This document shows, one piece after another, positions 49,142 to 59,676 of a stretch of 64,000 nt of DNA (the first letter of the stretch is position 1; each line of letters begins with the position of its first letter). The stretch is from Moesziomyces globuligerus (lineage: Eukaryota; Basidiomycota; Ustilaginomycetes; Ustilaginales; Ustilaginaceae): the NCBI GenBank assembly GCA_030849465.1, contig JARVLF010000003.1:558001-622000 (forward strand), in the 5' to 3' direction. Made by a program: the position numbers and the translations under genes. Below the pieces are notes generated by a model that saw only the letters and a program-made list of their open reading frames with translations, was not told the DNA's origin and ran no database searches.

Positions 49142-50361
49142 TCAGGCACGGACCAAGGTCTGCGAGAGCAAGACGAGGCGCTTGGGCAGGATCGAGATGA
49201 GCTGGGCCGACACGTGCAGCGTCGGATCCGACTCGAGCTGCGGCGCGCTGTCGTCCTTTGTCCAGTGATGACGCGGAGCGTCCTGCGACGCTCGTCGGCT
49301 CGCCTCGTCCGCACGCGTACCCTCCGAGCCGACAGGATGTTGCAGCCTGCGATGCTTCGCCGCGTCCATCTGCTGCAGCACACCCGAGCTTCCAAGGTCT
49401 CGGAGCGCTTTCCAGATGAGCATGGTGGCCAAGGTGACGGCGAGCGCACCGACGACCACGTGCGCGCCTCGCTTCTCGACTCCCACCCCTCGCGCCTCGG
49501 ACGGGAGCGTGTGACGCTTCTCAAACCGGCGGGAAGGTGGCGCGGCCTGGTTGGCGTCGGATTGGGTGAGAAGCGCCATGCTAGCTTGGCTCTGCTCATT
49601 CGCTGCAGCGATCTGGGCGTTGTTCTCGTTGGCACGGTCGATGTTGTTCTTGATCGTCAGAGTGAGAGCGAGCGAGGCGGTGAGACTGATGCCAGCGGCT
49701 ACGATCATCTTTCGGCGCGAGAAGCCCTGCGCTTCGTCCGCCTCCAGCACCTTCTCCCTCGCTGCGGCGGGTCCAGGCTCGGTGTGCACCTCCGTGATCT
49801 CGCCCGTGTGGGACTGCGTGACAGGCGGACGGTCGTAGAGTCGAAGTCGCGCCGCTGCCAGTTCCGCGTCGGCGCGGTAGCCCGTCTCTTCACCTCGAAA
49901 GCGAAACTCGTGCGGACGACGTCCCGAGCCAAGCGAGTCGGAAAGCGGAGGCTCATCGTGCAGGCCAGGGCCGGTGTCACCGCGCGCTTTGGCGACGCCG
50001 GTGAGACGTTCTTTCAAGGGATGGTCGCTGGCCAGGCCGGCGGCTTCAGTGGCAGGTTTGCCGGCCTCGGGCACGCGCCGGCCAAGCCGGAAGAAGAAGT
50101 TGCTCATCATCTCGCGCGCTGCCGACAGCGCCTCGACTCTCTGTCAAGATCCAACATCAAGATCCCGGTCAGTTCGACGCCTCAGATGGTCGTGGGGAAG
50201 AACGGGCGACTTACGCGCTTGACCACGCGGACAGGCTCGGATCCTGCGCCAGTCGTGCTGCGCGGCTGGTGGAGTTGGATATCAGCAGCCTCTCGCAGCG
50301 GCTGGCAGGCTACCGCTGAGACCAGCACGTACGCTGCGACGGCAAAGTAAAGCACCCGCAT
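49142..50361 (-). CDS. Two-exon protein with signal peptide and two later hydrophobic segments, unknown family
   Basis: join on the minus strand: 50215..50361 then 49142..50140, 381 aa. Exon 1 (49 codons) begins MRVLYFAVAAYVLVSAVAC, a signal peptide missed if only the long frame from 50110 is read. The 74-bp intron (50141-50214) starts GTAAGT, ends ACAG, and has CTGAC about 27 bases before the acceptor; both junctions are in phase 0, joining VVKR to RVEALSAARE. The mature protein has a hydrophobic segment at about 192-211 (MIVAAGISLTASLALTLTI) and another at about 276-294 (VVVGALAVTLATMLIW), with a lysine/arginine-rich end. No family recognised. Secreted or membrane-bound in the secretory pathway. 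Divergent from AIP1. Confidence 0.7.
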
Positions 50362-51190
50362 AGCTCAACGTGCGACCGAAGGGCGAAGATTGCAGGGCCG
50401 ACGTTTGTCGATGCGCACGACGGCCAGATACCGTATCAGCACAAGCCACAAAGCGGTAGAGACGATCGTGAGGCTTATCTTGGCCTGCGGCGGCCGAGTG
50501 GCTGGAGTATTAAGTACCTCTGTACGACGAGCGATCCTGGGGCCCTATTCAATGTGATAGTGGGAGTCAAGCACGAGCTGACGTCCCACAGGTAGCACGA
50601 GCGGCGCATGTGGGCGTACGCTTTGTTGTTTCCGCAGCGCATTCGTGGGCCGAGGCAGAGCAGCACTGATTCATTTGTGGGTCAGCACCATCGCGTATCG
50701 AGCGGGACCCACAGTGCAGCTGAGCGGGCATGCTGGTGGAGAAACCCACTCCTACATCGGGCTCACCAGCATCGTGCAGCCATGAAAGTCGAGCTCAAAT
50801 GCACGAGCTGCGTGGTATGAAAGCCCAATTCGATCCATGTGACTAGCAGCGTCGTGCCACAGCCTACAGCTCGTTTCGTCGACGTTGGTGAGCTACATGA
50901 AGTGATGCAGAGCGGTTGGGATATCGGTCTACTTGTGTGAGATCGGCAAGTGTGACAGCATGGCCCGAATTAACGAGGCGCACGGACGCGGCGGTGTTGG
51001 ACTTTCTTCTATTCGGATGTGCCGCGCGATTGTGCAGAGTGGAGGCGCCCGGGCGGTGTCAAAGGGGCTCGTGCAGGGCTGTGCAGCAACCACGTCGAAA
51101 GCATCTCCAACGCTTGCGCTTGTGACACGTTGCTTTCCACCCCTCCACCAGCCACCTCGACGAGCGTTGCTAGCACCACCATCAGACACC
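50362..51190. other. Divergent region between the signal-peptide gene and AIP1
   Basis: 829 bp. A weak cttaatac lies near 50506 on the minus strand. No supported gene. Confidence 0.4.
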
Positions 51191-53017
51191 ATGTCAGCGA
51201 CGCTGCAGAACCTGCTGCCGGGCAATCCGGCCACGACGCGCGCGCAGTCGACCAAGCTCTCGGCCGATCCCAAGGGCGAAAAGGTGGTCTACTGCCAGAA
51301 CCGCACCGTGTTTGTGCGCTCGCTCACCGACGCGTCCAAGCCGGCGCTGGCGTACTCGCAGCACACGCAGCCGACGACCGTGGCGCGCATCTCGCCGACA
51401 GGCTACTACTGCGCCTCGGCCGACCAGGCGGGCAACGTGCGCGTGTGGGACCTCGTCGGCGACGAGCAGATCCTCAAGAACGAGGTCAAGGTCATCGCCG
51501 GCCGCATCAACGACCTCGCCTGGGACGGCGAGTCGAAGCGCCTCATCGCTGTCGGCGACGGTCGCGAACGCTTCGGCCATGCGTTTTCCTTTGACTCGGG
51601 CTCGAGCGTCGGCGAAGTCACCGGCCACAGCCGTCAGATCAACGCCGTCGCCATCCGGAAGGACCGACCCTTCCGCGCCGTCACCGCGGGCGACGACAAC
51701 AACCTCGTGTTCTACCACGGCGCTCCGTACAAGTACAACAGGACCATCAGCACGCACACGCGCTTCGTCCAGGACGTCGCCTACGCGCCCAACGGCGACC
51801 ACTTTGTCTCGGTCGGCTCGGACAGCAAGGTGTTTGTCTACGACGGCAAGACGGGCGACACGATCGTCGAGCTCTCGGCCAAGGTGGGCAGCGCCGCGCA
51901 CACGGGCACCATCTTTGCGGTCGACTATGCACCGGACAGCAAGCGCATCGCCACTGCCGGTGCGGATGGCTGGGTCAAGGTGTGGGATGTGGCGGCCGAG
52001 AAGGTGGTCGCCTCGTACGACTTTAGCGGTCAGGGCAGCCAGAAGGCGGACGATCAGCAGGTGGGGCTGGTGTGGGCGGGCGCGCGCATCGTCTCGCTCA
52101 GCTTTGCGGGCGAGCTCAACGTGATCGAGCACGAGGCGGGCGAGGTGCGCAAGCTGCACGGCGCATGCAAGAGCCTGGGCGTGCGCTCGCTCGATGTGCT
52201 GCCGCGCACGCAGACGCTCGTCGGTGGCAGCTACGATGGCCGCGTGCTGACCTGGACGGCCGACGGGGTGTGCAAGCCCGTGGCGGGCGCAGCGCAGACG
52301 AGCGCGGTGCTCGGCGTGCACGCGACCGACGAGGGCACGTTTGTCGTGTCGATGGACGATTCAGTGCGCCAGGTGCAAGACGGCAAATTCGTCGGTGCGG
52401 CGGTCGCCACTTCGAGCCAGGCCAAGGGCAGTGCTGCATCTGCCAACGGAGTCGTGGTGATCGCGGGGGCGCAGGGCGTCGACATCATCTCTCGGGGCCA
52501 GAAGCACCACCATGCGACCACCTACACGCCTTCGTCCGCAGCCATCTCCTCCGACGGCTCGCAGGTCGCTGTGGGTGCCGAAGACGGCAAGGTGTACCTG
52601 TACGCGCACACCGGTGGGGAGTTGACCGAGGCCGGAGTGCTGAGCAACAACCGGTCTGCGGTGACGGCGCTTGCGTTTGATCCGGCCGTCTCGCTGCTGG
52701 CCGCGGGCGAGTCGAGCGGCAAGATCCAGGTGTACGAGCTGGCGAGCCAGACGCTCAAGATCGCGCACTGGGTGTACCACTCTGCGCGCATCAACGACAT
52801 TCGCTTCTCGCCCGACGGCACGCACGCCGTCTCGGCGAGCCTCGACACGCACGTCTACGTCTGGAGCGTGCGCAAGCCGACCAAGAAGATTGCGCTCAAA
52901 AACGCGCACGCCAACGGCGTCCAGGCCGTCGTCTGGCTCAGCGACGCCGAGTTCGCCACCGCAGGCGCAGACGCCGCCGTCCGCACCTGGAAGGTCCAGC
53001 GCCACCAAGACGCCTAA
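51191..53017 (+). CDS. AIP1: Actin-interacting protein 1 (WD40 protein, cofilin cofactor)
   Basis: 608 aa, the normal length for Aip1, from ATGTCAGCG. Aip1 binds actin and ADF/cofilin and promotes severing and turnover of filaments in cortical patches. The protein is a row of WD repeats forming two seven-bladed propellers. Visible repeats include GNVRVWDLVGDEQ, GRINDLAWDGESKRLIAVGDG, GHSRQINAVAIRKDRPF, FVQDVAYAPNGDHFVSVGSD, GTIFAVDYAPDSKRIATAGAD, and near the end RINDIRFSPDGTHAVSASLD and ANGVQAVVWLSDAEFATAGAD. The N-terminal LPGNPATTRAQSTKLSADPK is the family hallmark (start of blade 1, closed by the C-terminal repeat). Single exon. The upstream frame lacks WD similarity, so the start is secure. 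Confidence 0.95.
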   Translation: MSATLQNLLPGNPATTRAQSTKLSADPKGEKVVYCQNRTVFVRSLTDASKPALAYSQHTQPTTVARISPTGYYCASADQAGNVRVWDLVGDEQILKNEVKVIAGRINDLAWDGESKRLIAVGDGRERFGHAFSFDSGSSVGEVTGHSRQINAVAIRKDRPFRAVTAGDDNNLVFYHGAPYKYNRTISTHTRFVQDVAYAPNGDHFVSVGSDSKVFVYDGKTGDTIVELSAKVGSAAHTGTIFAVDYAPDSKRIATAGADGWVKVWDVAAEKVVASYDFSGQGSQKADDQQVGLVWAGARIVSLSFAGELNVIEHEAGEVRKLHGACKSLGVRSLDVLPRTQTLVGGSYDGRVLTWTADGVCKPVAGAAQTSAVLGVHATDEGTFVVSMDDSVRQVQDGKFVGAAVATSSQAKGSAASANGVVVIAGAQGVDIISRGQKHHHATTYTPSSAAISSDGSQVAVGAEDGKVYLYAHTGGELTEAGVLSNNRSAVTALAFDPAVSLLAAGESSGKIQVYELASQTLKIAHWVYHSARINDIRFSPDGTHAVSASLDTHVYVWSVRKPTKKIALKNAHANGVQAVVWLSDAEFATAGADAAVRTWKVQRHQDA

Positions 53018-53608
53018 CGTCGCTAGGATTGCAATTCAGATACGCGTGCGATTCGATCGTGCTGTGATGCAAGAGCGGGGCAAATCGCGGCGAGGGCATC
53101 GGGATCAGGATCGGGGTGATTGCGATGCGTTGAAGTCGATGCATGTGGGGGTTGGAGGCGAGGCGGCGTATTTGACGGTGAATTGGGAGCGCGAGCGTGG
53201 GGTGGGCGAAGATGATTCGCGGGGGTGGGAGGGGCCAAGGCGCGTAGCCAGTGTCTGCAGTGTGTGCAGTGGGAGGAAGAGCGGCGGATGCGATGTGGGG
53301 TAGACCGACCGGTGTTTCTCCACCTCTTTTCCGGGCGGCGCGTTCCGGCCAAGAGGAAGGCATTCGGTTCGAGCCGACATGACGCTCGTCGCCTCGGACC
53401 TGCTCCGAAGGGCGGGTTGATCGACCCTGCCCCCGCGCCTATGGTCTCCCACCTATGTGACACCGGGCGTTCCGTCGAGTGACGATCGCAAAGTGACTAC
53501 ATAAAGGAGGCCAGCTTCTTATCCGTCTTCGACTCACGACCTTGCACTTTCCACCCTCCCAAACCCGCGCTTGTTGCTTTCTTCTCTGCCTTTCTTTTGA
53601 CGACAAGG
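53018..53608. other. Intergenic region with the aldolase promoter
   Basis: 591 bp. A tacataaagg element at 53498-53507 about 100 bp before the aldolase ATG is a probable TATA box. No supported gene. Confidence 0.45.
53498..53507 (+). promoter_or_regulatory. TATA box of the aldolase gene
   Basis: tacataaagg, about 100 bp before the ATG at 53609. Confidence 0.45.
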
Positions 53609-54561
53609 ATGCCGGTGGATCACACGAACAACCTGACGCTGCAGATCCTGCAGGCGGCGCACGAGGGCGGCTACGCGATCAATGCGCAGTCGTGCTACGA
53701 TGTGCCTTCGGTCATCGCGCTCGTCCGCGCCGCCGAAGCCGCGCGCTCGCCCGCGCTCTGCCAGCTCTTCCCCATCACCATGGCGCAGTTCGGCAAGCCG
53801 TTTGTGAGGTTCTGCCTCGAGACGTGTCACGCAGCTTCGGTGCCGATCTCGGTGCATCTCGACCACGCGGCGACCGACGAGGACATCAAGCGTGCGCTCG
53901 ACTGGGCCGAAGAGGGCGTGGCGCTCGACAGCATCATGATCGACTGCTCGCACTTTGACACGGACGAGGAGAACATCGCCATGGCCAAGCCGTACGTCGA
54001 GCGCGCAAACCGCCTCGGCATGGCGGTCGAGGTCGAACTCGGTCGCCTCGCCGGCGGCGAAGCTGGCGTCAGAGTCATCGAAGAAGGCATGCTCACCAAA
54101 CCCGACAAAGGTAAGCCCCCCACAAACACAGAGACTCTTGAAAGGGACATTGCTGACGTCTTGTTGCACTTCGAATAGCCGAGAGGTTTTTGACCGAGTT
54201 GGGTGCGCAGATGCTGGCGCCTTCGATCGGCAACATCCACGGACGCTACGTCAACCCGCCTTCGTTCCGTCTCGATCTGCTCGAGCAACTCCAGGCCACC
54301 GTAGGACCGGCTACCAAGGCCAACTCCTACCTCGTCCTGCACGGCACCGACGATCTGCCCGACGAGCTCTTCCGCGAGTGCGTCAAGCGCGGCGCGTACA
54401 AGATCAACGTCAACTCCTGGTCGCGCGACCCCCAGGTGAGCTACTGGGCCAAACACCTCGAAGACGACCCGCTCCCAGAGGTCTACGAGGGCGGCATGCA
54501 GGTCTTTGCCCAATCCTGCACCAGGTTCTTCCACCTCCTCGGCTCCGCCGGCAAAGCATAA
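53609..54561 (+). CDS. Class II ketose-bisphosphate aldolase-like protein (GatY/KbaY size class), two exons
   Basis: join(53609..54110, 54179..54561), 294 aa. Class II aldolases cleave ketose bisphosphates with a zinc ion. Zinc ligands visible: His in VHLDHAATDED, His in IGNIHGRYV and His in LVLHGTDDLPDE; the Asp of LDHA is next to the first. MIDCSHFDTDEENIAMAK and EVELGRLAGGEAG match the family, as does GAYKINVNSW near the end. The 68-bp intron (54111-54178) begins GTAAGC, has CTGAC at 54153-54157 and joins in phase 1. The protein is much shorter than fungal glycolytic FBA1, and LHGTDDLPDE replaces the usual LHGGSG-type phosphate loop, so the substrate may not be fructose bisphosphate. Cytosolic. 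It converges on the ABC gene. Confidence 0.86.
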
Positions 54562-54681
54562 ACCACCCCTCCCCCTCCCCCTCTTGTTTTAGCATGTCTA
54601 CTTGTCGCATTGGTCATACAGGGCAGCATGAAGCTTCTAGGCACAGTGGATGATGACGCAAAGCGGGCAGTGTGGTGGGGA

Positions 54682-56685
54682 TTAGATGCGTTGGATGACC
54701 TGGCCGTCGGCGAGGCGGAGGAGCGCGCCGAACGAGGTGGGCCATTCGGCCTCGTAGTGGCTGACGAGGACGATGGCGGTGCGTTGTCGGTCTGCGAGGT
54801 CTCTGGCGATCTCGTGCGGGGTGGAGCCGAGGGGGAAGCGGTGGGGATGGTCGAGGAAGGCGCGCGTGCGCTCGACCTGGCGTTGGTCCATGCCCTGGAA
54901 GGGTTCGTCGAGCACCAGCAGTTGCGGATTGCTCACCACGGCGCGCAGAAACAGCACCACCGCCTGACTGCCATGGCTGAGCTCGGAAAATCCGCGTGCG
55001 GACAACCGCCTCACATCCCCGATCCCGCCCTGACACTCCTCGCTCAGCCCATGTTCGGGCGTTGCACGCGGGGAGGATTTGATGAGGTCTGCAAAGAGGG
55101 AGAGGAGGGACCAGACGCGCTGTTTCTGCGGCTCGGTGTAGGTGCGACGGGCAAAGACGTTTTCGAAGCCCGAGGCGACGACTTCGCCGATGCTCAGCCC
55201 ACCCGCTGCGGCCGGTCGGCGCGGAAAGGCGTGGAAGAGTTCGGGGCTGAGATGGCCTAGACGTCGGTTGAGCAGTGCGCGTGCGTTCGAGGCGTGATCG
55301 CGTGCGTGCGAGAAGAGCACGAGTCGGTCGGCGTCAAACGAAAACGAGCGCGGATGATCGCCCAACAGCAAGGCCAGCAACGTCGTCTTGCCCGAACCAT
55401 TGTCGCCCGCCAGCACCATGCGTGTGCCCGGATGCAGCGCCAGACTCACCCGATCCAACACCGCCTTACCGCCATACACGATCGATACGTCGTTGAGCCT
55501 CACCACCGCCTCTTGCATCGCATCGCCACGCCCGACGCCAGCGTCCGCATTCGCACGCACGACCTCCACCCCACCCCGTCTCAGTCGGTCGGAGGCGGGC
55601 ACGGTGGAGGTGGAGCGCGGGCCGAGGGTGGTGATGGTGCCGGTATCGTCGATGCGGACGAGGTGGGTGACGAGGTCGGGGAGGGCGTCCTGTTCGCGCA
55701 GCACGAGGACGAAGCGCGGCCGACGTTTGGCATGGAGCTGCGCAAAGAGATCGCTCAGCCGACTGCGCGTCGCCACATCGATGCCCGAAAACGGTTCTTC
55801 GAGCACGACGAGCTCGGCGCCCGAGATGAGGCTGCTGAGGATGCGCGCGCGGCGCGTCTGGCCGTTGGAGAGCGCGATCACCGGCCGATGCAGCAGCTCG
55901 TCATCGATCAGCAGCAGCGGTGCCATACCTCGGATGATGCTATCCGCCTCGCGTGCCTTGTGCACCGCAGCCTGCTGCTGAGCGGCCGAGGTGTACTTGA
56001 AGCGACCGAGCTGGTCGGCATGCTGCTTGAGCGGATCCGGAACGAGCTTCTGCGCCGCCACCAGGCCGACGGGACAGTCGAGCAAGTCCATCAGACGCTC
56101 GTACAGCGTCACGCGATCCTCGTCGCGGATCGCACCGTACCGCGCCGCGTAGTTGGTGAACTCGCCCGCACCCACCGTCGCCGCAGCCGCGCCGATCTTG
56201 GTGGCGAACGAGACGTGCTTGATCGCATGCAGCGCCGAGCGACGTAGCCTCCCGTCGGCCGCATCCGCATCGAGCAGGAACGGATGCGGCGGCTCGTGCT
56301 GCAGCGTCTCGGAGGTGGCGGAGGCTTTGCGCGGACGCAGACGCCCGGCGAGGATGTCGATGAGCTCGCGCCGCACCGCGCCGCCCTGCTCCGAAGCCGG
56401 CGCGATGATCGCCCAGCACTCGTCCGCGCCACTGTCGTGGATGGTCCAGTCGAGCGGTGGCGACGGCGCAGCATCGGCGCTGCTGCGTAGCTCCGCCTGT
56501 CGAAGACGCAGCAGTGGCGCTCGACATGTCGAGGCAAAGCGCACCTGCGCGGCTGCGCGGCTCGAGCTCGCCTGGGTGTTCTGGCAGACGCACGCCAGAG
56601 GGCAGCGGCGGACAGCATTGAACGTGGCCAAGGTGAGGTGACCCGATCGAACGGCGGCGCAAGATCGCCGAGCTATTGAGCGCAT
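54682..56685 (-). CDS. Mitochondrial-type twin-ABC ATPase without membrane domain (YDR061W-like)
   Basis: 667 aa from the ATG at 56685. The N-terminus (MRSIARRSCAAVRSGHLTLA) is a likely matrix-targeting peptide. Two ABC modules and no membrane spans. Module 1: the P-loop position reads APASEQGGAVRRELID, lacking the GxxGxGKS/T lysine, but LSNGQTRRARI (signature, near 274) and LVVLEEPFSGID (Walker B, near 295) are kept. Module 2: full Walker A LAGDNGSGKTTLL (near 425), signature-like ELSHGSQAVVLFLRAVV, Walker B LLVLDEPFQGMD (near 590) and the switch His in VLVSHYE. Such asymmetric soluble ABC proteins resemble yeast YDR061W and bacterial ModF; the function is unknown. The frame upstream to 57297 is not supported. 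Confidence 0.83.
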   Translation of the reverse strand: MRSIARRSCAAVRSGHLTLATFNAVRRCPLACVCQNTQASSSRAAAQVRFASTCRAPLLRLRQAELRSSADAAPSPPLDWTIHDSGADECWAIIAPASEQGGAVRRELIDILAGRLRPRKASATSETLQHEPPHPFLLDADAADGRLRRSALHAIKHVSFATKIGAAAATVGAGEFTNYAARYGAIRDEDRVTLYERLMDLLDCPVGLVAAQKLVPDPLKQHADQLGRFKYTSAAQQQAAVHKAREADSIIRGMAPLLLIDDELLHRPVIALSNGQTRRARILSSLISGAELVVLEEPFSGIDVATRSRLSDLFAQLHAKRRPRFVLVLREQDALPDLVTHLVRIDDTGTITTLGPRSTSTVPASDRLRRGGVEVVRANADAGVGRGDAMQEAVVRLNDVSIVYGGKAVLDRVSLALHPGTRMVLAGDNGSGKTTLLALLLGDHPRSFSFDADRLVLFSHARDHASNARALLNRRLGHLSPELFHAFPRRPAAAGGLSIGEVVASGFENVFARRTYTEPQKQRVWSLLSLFADLIKSSPRATPEHGLSEECQGGIGDVRRLSARGFSELSHGSQAVVLFLRAVVSNPQLLVLDEPFQGMDQRQVERTRAFLDHPHRFPLGSTPHEIARDLADRQRTAIVLVSHYEAEWPTSFGALLRLADGQVIQRI

Positions 56686-58062
56686 ACCTGCAGCGCACTC
56701 CGACGAGGTCCTGGATGTCGATGGATGGCCAAGCGGACGATTTGGAAGGAATCGCCGCGAGGGTAGGATGGTTGTACGGCGCGGCAATCGCTCGGCAATC
56801 AAAGCGGACCTTGGCCCGTCGCCTCGAACCGAAAGTGGAACCTTGCGATCAGCGATGCGAAGTGGGAGTTGCCCGATCCTTTCGCAGCCTTTCAGGAAGG
56901 GAGGGAGCCACACGTGTCCGGACGCGGTTGTGGTTACCGCCTGGCCGGATATCCGGTGGTGCCCAAGCATGGGGAGCCAGGCACGCAGCAGTGCTGCAGC
57001 TCGCTGTATCGATTTGCAAACCCTGGCTGTCGCGGCTGCGTTAGGCGTGCATGGCGTTGCAGGAGCTGCATGGCGGAGCGCACAGTATCGATCGGGTCCG
57101 CACGCTGGAATTTTGCTGTCTGAAAGGGCGACGATCCGCTTCAGAATTTGACCGGTCCTCCAGTCGTTGTTGCCCACGCATAGCATAACCGCCGTCTCGA
57201 GCTTCCGAGCCGACCTGAGCATGGAGGGCGTAGGCGCATGGCGCTCGAAATCCGACCCGACATCCCCCACAGCTGCGTGGCTCGGAAGTTGCTCCACCCC
57301 CCGGAGGTTTAGCTACAGTACCTCGCCCCACAGCCCTGAGGCGAGCAAGCCATGGCCGTCGAGCTTGGAGGGCCCATGACAGCCATGGCTCATGACGGCT
57401 CAGCCGCTTCGGTTGCACCGCGAGTGATGTCAGCACCGACAGCGTTGGGCTCAAGTCGACTCGGGCCAAGTCGAGCGTCAGTCAGGGCTGGAAGATTGGA
57501 GGCGCTAAGCGAAGCCAACGCAGAGGGCTTCTTGGGATGGGTGGGGAAACCCGAACATGACAGGGCCATGCGCCCGGTTGTTCCAGGACCTGCAGTGCAA
57601 GCATCGGGAGCCGTCCGAAGCTGCTCTTGGGCGGAAGTTCGAAAGGCGGGCTCGGAAGGTAAGCGAGAAGTTTCAGTGGGGCGAGCGGATGCAGGGCGAG
57701 GCCAACGGTGCGAGTTGGCTTTCACGCTGCCATCGACCCCCAAGGCGTCAGCGTGACTTCATCGCTGCTGTATTTTCTGTCGAGCCAACGCGCCAACGCC
57801 TTGGCCCGTCCGCGGCTCTGACCTTGCGCCTCAGCCACTCGGCTCGGCTGCACGCCGAAAATCTGGCACTGGCCGGTGTGGAGGAGAAACTCACGCACAG
57901 CTCTCACGCCCCGAGCGCACATCTGGCCATCTTCTGCACAGTACAGCATCTGGCTTCTCATCGGCCACCCTCCGCTGAGGCCAGTATACATACTCTCGGC
58001 ATCGTTCCGTCTGGGCCATCGATCCCCCTCCACAACCTACCACTCGTGATATCAACGCAGCC
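56686..58062. other. 1.38 kb divergent intergenic region
   Basis: Between the ABC gene and the MBOAT gene. A gtatacatac motif at about 57981-57990, some 75 bp before the MBOAT ATG, may be its TATA element. No supported gene. Confidence 0.4.
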
Positions 58063-59583
58063 ATGTCGATTCAAGACAAGGTAGGCACGTTCTTCGCCGG
58101 CCTCGCGGGCAAGTCGACGCACTCGAAGCTCGGATTCAAGCTGCTCGCCACCGACCCGGTGCTCGACACGTTCCGCAACCTGGGCTACAAGGTGGTCGAG
58201 TACGATGTGCCGCCCTATCCGCTCTGGACGGCGGGCATCATCGCCGTGCGCATGCTCTCGTTCATCGTCGGCTCGGCCGTCGTCGCCTTCTTCCTCTACC
58301 ACCAGCTCGCGGTCAAGTCGCAGGTGGGCAAGTGGTTTTCGATCCTCAGCCTCATCGGCACGCTGCTCGCCTGGCCGCTGCTCACCGGTCGATCGGGCGT
58401 GATGCTGCTCGACTTTTGGCGCCCCGCGCTCGGCTTCCGCTCGAGCCTGCTCGTCTGGGACATCTTCCAGATTCGCTCGGTCGACGAGGTGCAGAGCTGG
58501 TCGTTTGCGCGCTTCTTTGCGCAGCTCTGGACGTTCCCCAAGGAGCTCGACGACATTGCCGAACGCACCAAGGAGGAGGGCTACGAGCGCAACGCGCGGC
58601 TCGAGAACCTCAAGGGCATGCCCAAGGTCGCCGTCGAGGCGGTCGCCATGTTTGGCGCGCTCTACTTTATCCCGCCCTACGAGCTGACGCGCAACATGAG
58701 CCAGCTCGCCTACCACTGCTACTGCGACGCGCTCGGCCTCTGCATCCTCATGGCGCTGGCGCTCTTCGGCGACGGCCTGCTCAAGATGCTCGGCATCCTC
58801 ATCGACGTCGAGATGGCCGACATGTTTGAGAATCCGCTCGGCACCACCAACATCCGCCTCTTCTGGAGCCACTGGAACCGCGCCATCGCCACCGTCCTCC
58901 ACCGCGTCGTGTTTGGCGGCGGAAAGAGCAAGACGGTCATCCGCAAGAAGAAGGCCGCCGCCGCTGCGGCCGCGGCCAAGCAGCGCTTCTCGCACATGGA
59001 CGGACTCTCGGAGACCGATGCCGGCCACACGTCGGGCGAGGAGGAGCACGCGCACTCGAACGGCACGCGCCGTCGCAACGCCGCGGGGCTCAAGCCGCTC
59101 TCGCAGGTGGATGGCGATGCAGCTGCGCAGCTGCGCAACCGCAAGGGCTCGCAGCAGGTCGAGGCCAAGGCCAACGGCGGCGATGCGCGCGCGCGCGGCG
59201 GTGCGCCGGCGAAAAAGTCGTCGTTCCTGCCCAAGGCGGCGGCGGCGATCGTGACGTTTGCGATGAGCGGCCTCTTCCACGAGCACATCACCTACTTTAC
59301 CCTCGGCTTTGCCAACGGCGAGAACTTTGTCTTCTTCCTGCTCAACGGCGTGGCGACGGTGACCGCGACCTGGTTCAAACGCACCTATCCGCACCTCAAC
59401 GCCAAGATCCCCACGCTCGTCTCGGTGTTGCTGCTGCATCTGTTCTTCCTCGCTGTGATCCCGCTCTTCTGCTCGCCGTTTATTCGCTCGGGCTTCTTTG
59501 TTCAGCTCGAGGCGCTGCGCTACGAACTCATGCCTGTCCGCGATCGTCCGCGCGGCAGCTTTGTCTACCTCTTTGGACAGTAA
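58063..59583 (+). CDS. MBOAT-family membrane O-acyltransferase (wax-synthase-like)
   Basis: 506 aa with 8 or more hydrophobic segments. MBOAT enzymes in the ER move an acyl chain from acyl-CoA to an alcohol, sterol, glycerolipid or protein. The two active-site landmarks are TTNIRLFWSHWNRAIA (Trp/Asn region near residue 267) and the invariant histidine in MSGLFHEHITYF (His406). FWSHWN resembles the FWxxxWH motif of the wax-synthase-type branch. A hydrophilic loop of about 110 residues between them (Lys-rich, then a run of eight Ala, then Ser/Gly/Asn-rich) is unusually long. The start follows a purine-rich cgcagcc context and has no upstream ATG. An acyl-alcohol product is inference; a DGAT2-like role is not suggested by sequence. 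Confidence 0.8.
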   Translation: MSIQDKVGTFFAGLAGKSTHSKLGFKLLATDPVLDTFRNLGYKVVEYDVPPYPLWTAGIIAVRMLSFIVGSAVVAFFLYHQLAVKSQVGKWFSILSLIGTLLAWPLLTGRSGVMLLDFWRPALGFRSSLLVWDIFQIRSVDEVQSWSFARFFAQLWTFPKELDDIAERTKEEGYERNARLENLKGMPKVAVEAVAMFGALYFIPPYELTRNMSQLAYHCYCDALGLCILMALALFGDGLLKMLGILIDVEMADMFENPLGTTNIRLFWSHWNRAIATVLHRVVFGGGKSKTVIRKKKAAAAAAAAKQRFSHMDGLSETDAGHTSGEEEHAHSNGTRRRNAAGLKPLSQVDGDAAAQLRNRKGSQQVEAKANGGDARARGGAPAKKSSFLPKAAAAIVTFAMSGLFHEHITYFTLGFANGENFVFFLLNGVATVTATWFKRTYPHLNAKIPTLVSVLLLHLFFLAVIPLFCSPFIRSGFFVQLEALRYELMPVRDRPRGSFVYLFGQ

Positions 59584-59676
59584 ACCCCCTACTCCCTTTC
59601 ATTCCCGACTTCTTTTTTTTTTTTCTTTTCGGCTTTGACTTGGTTCCACTGTTCCGACTGTTCGGAATCGTGTTTT

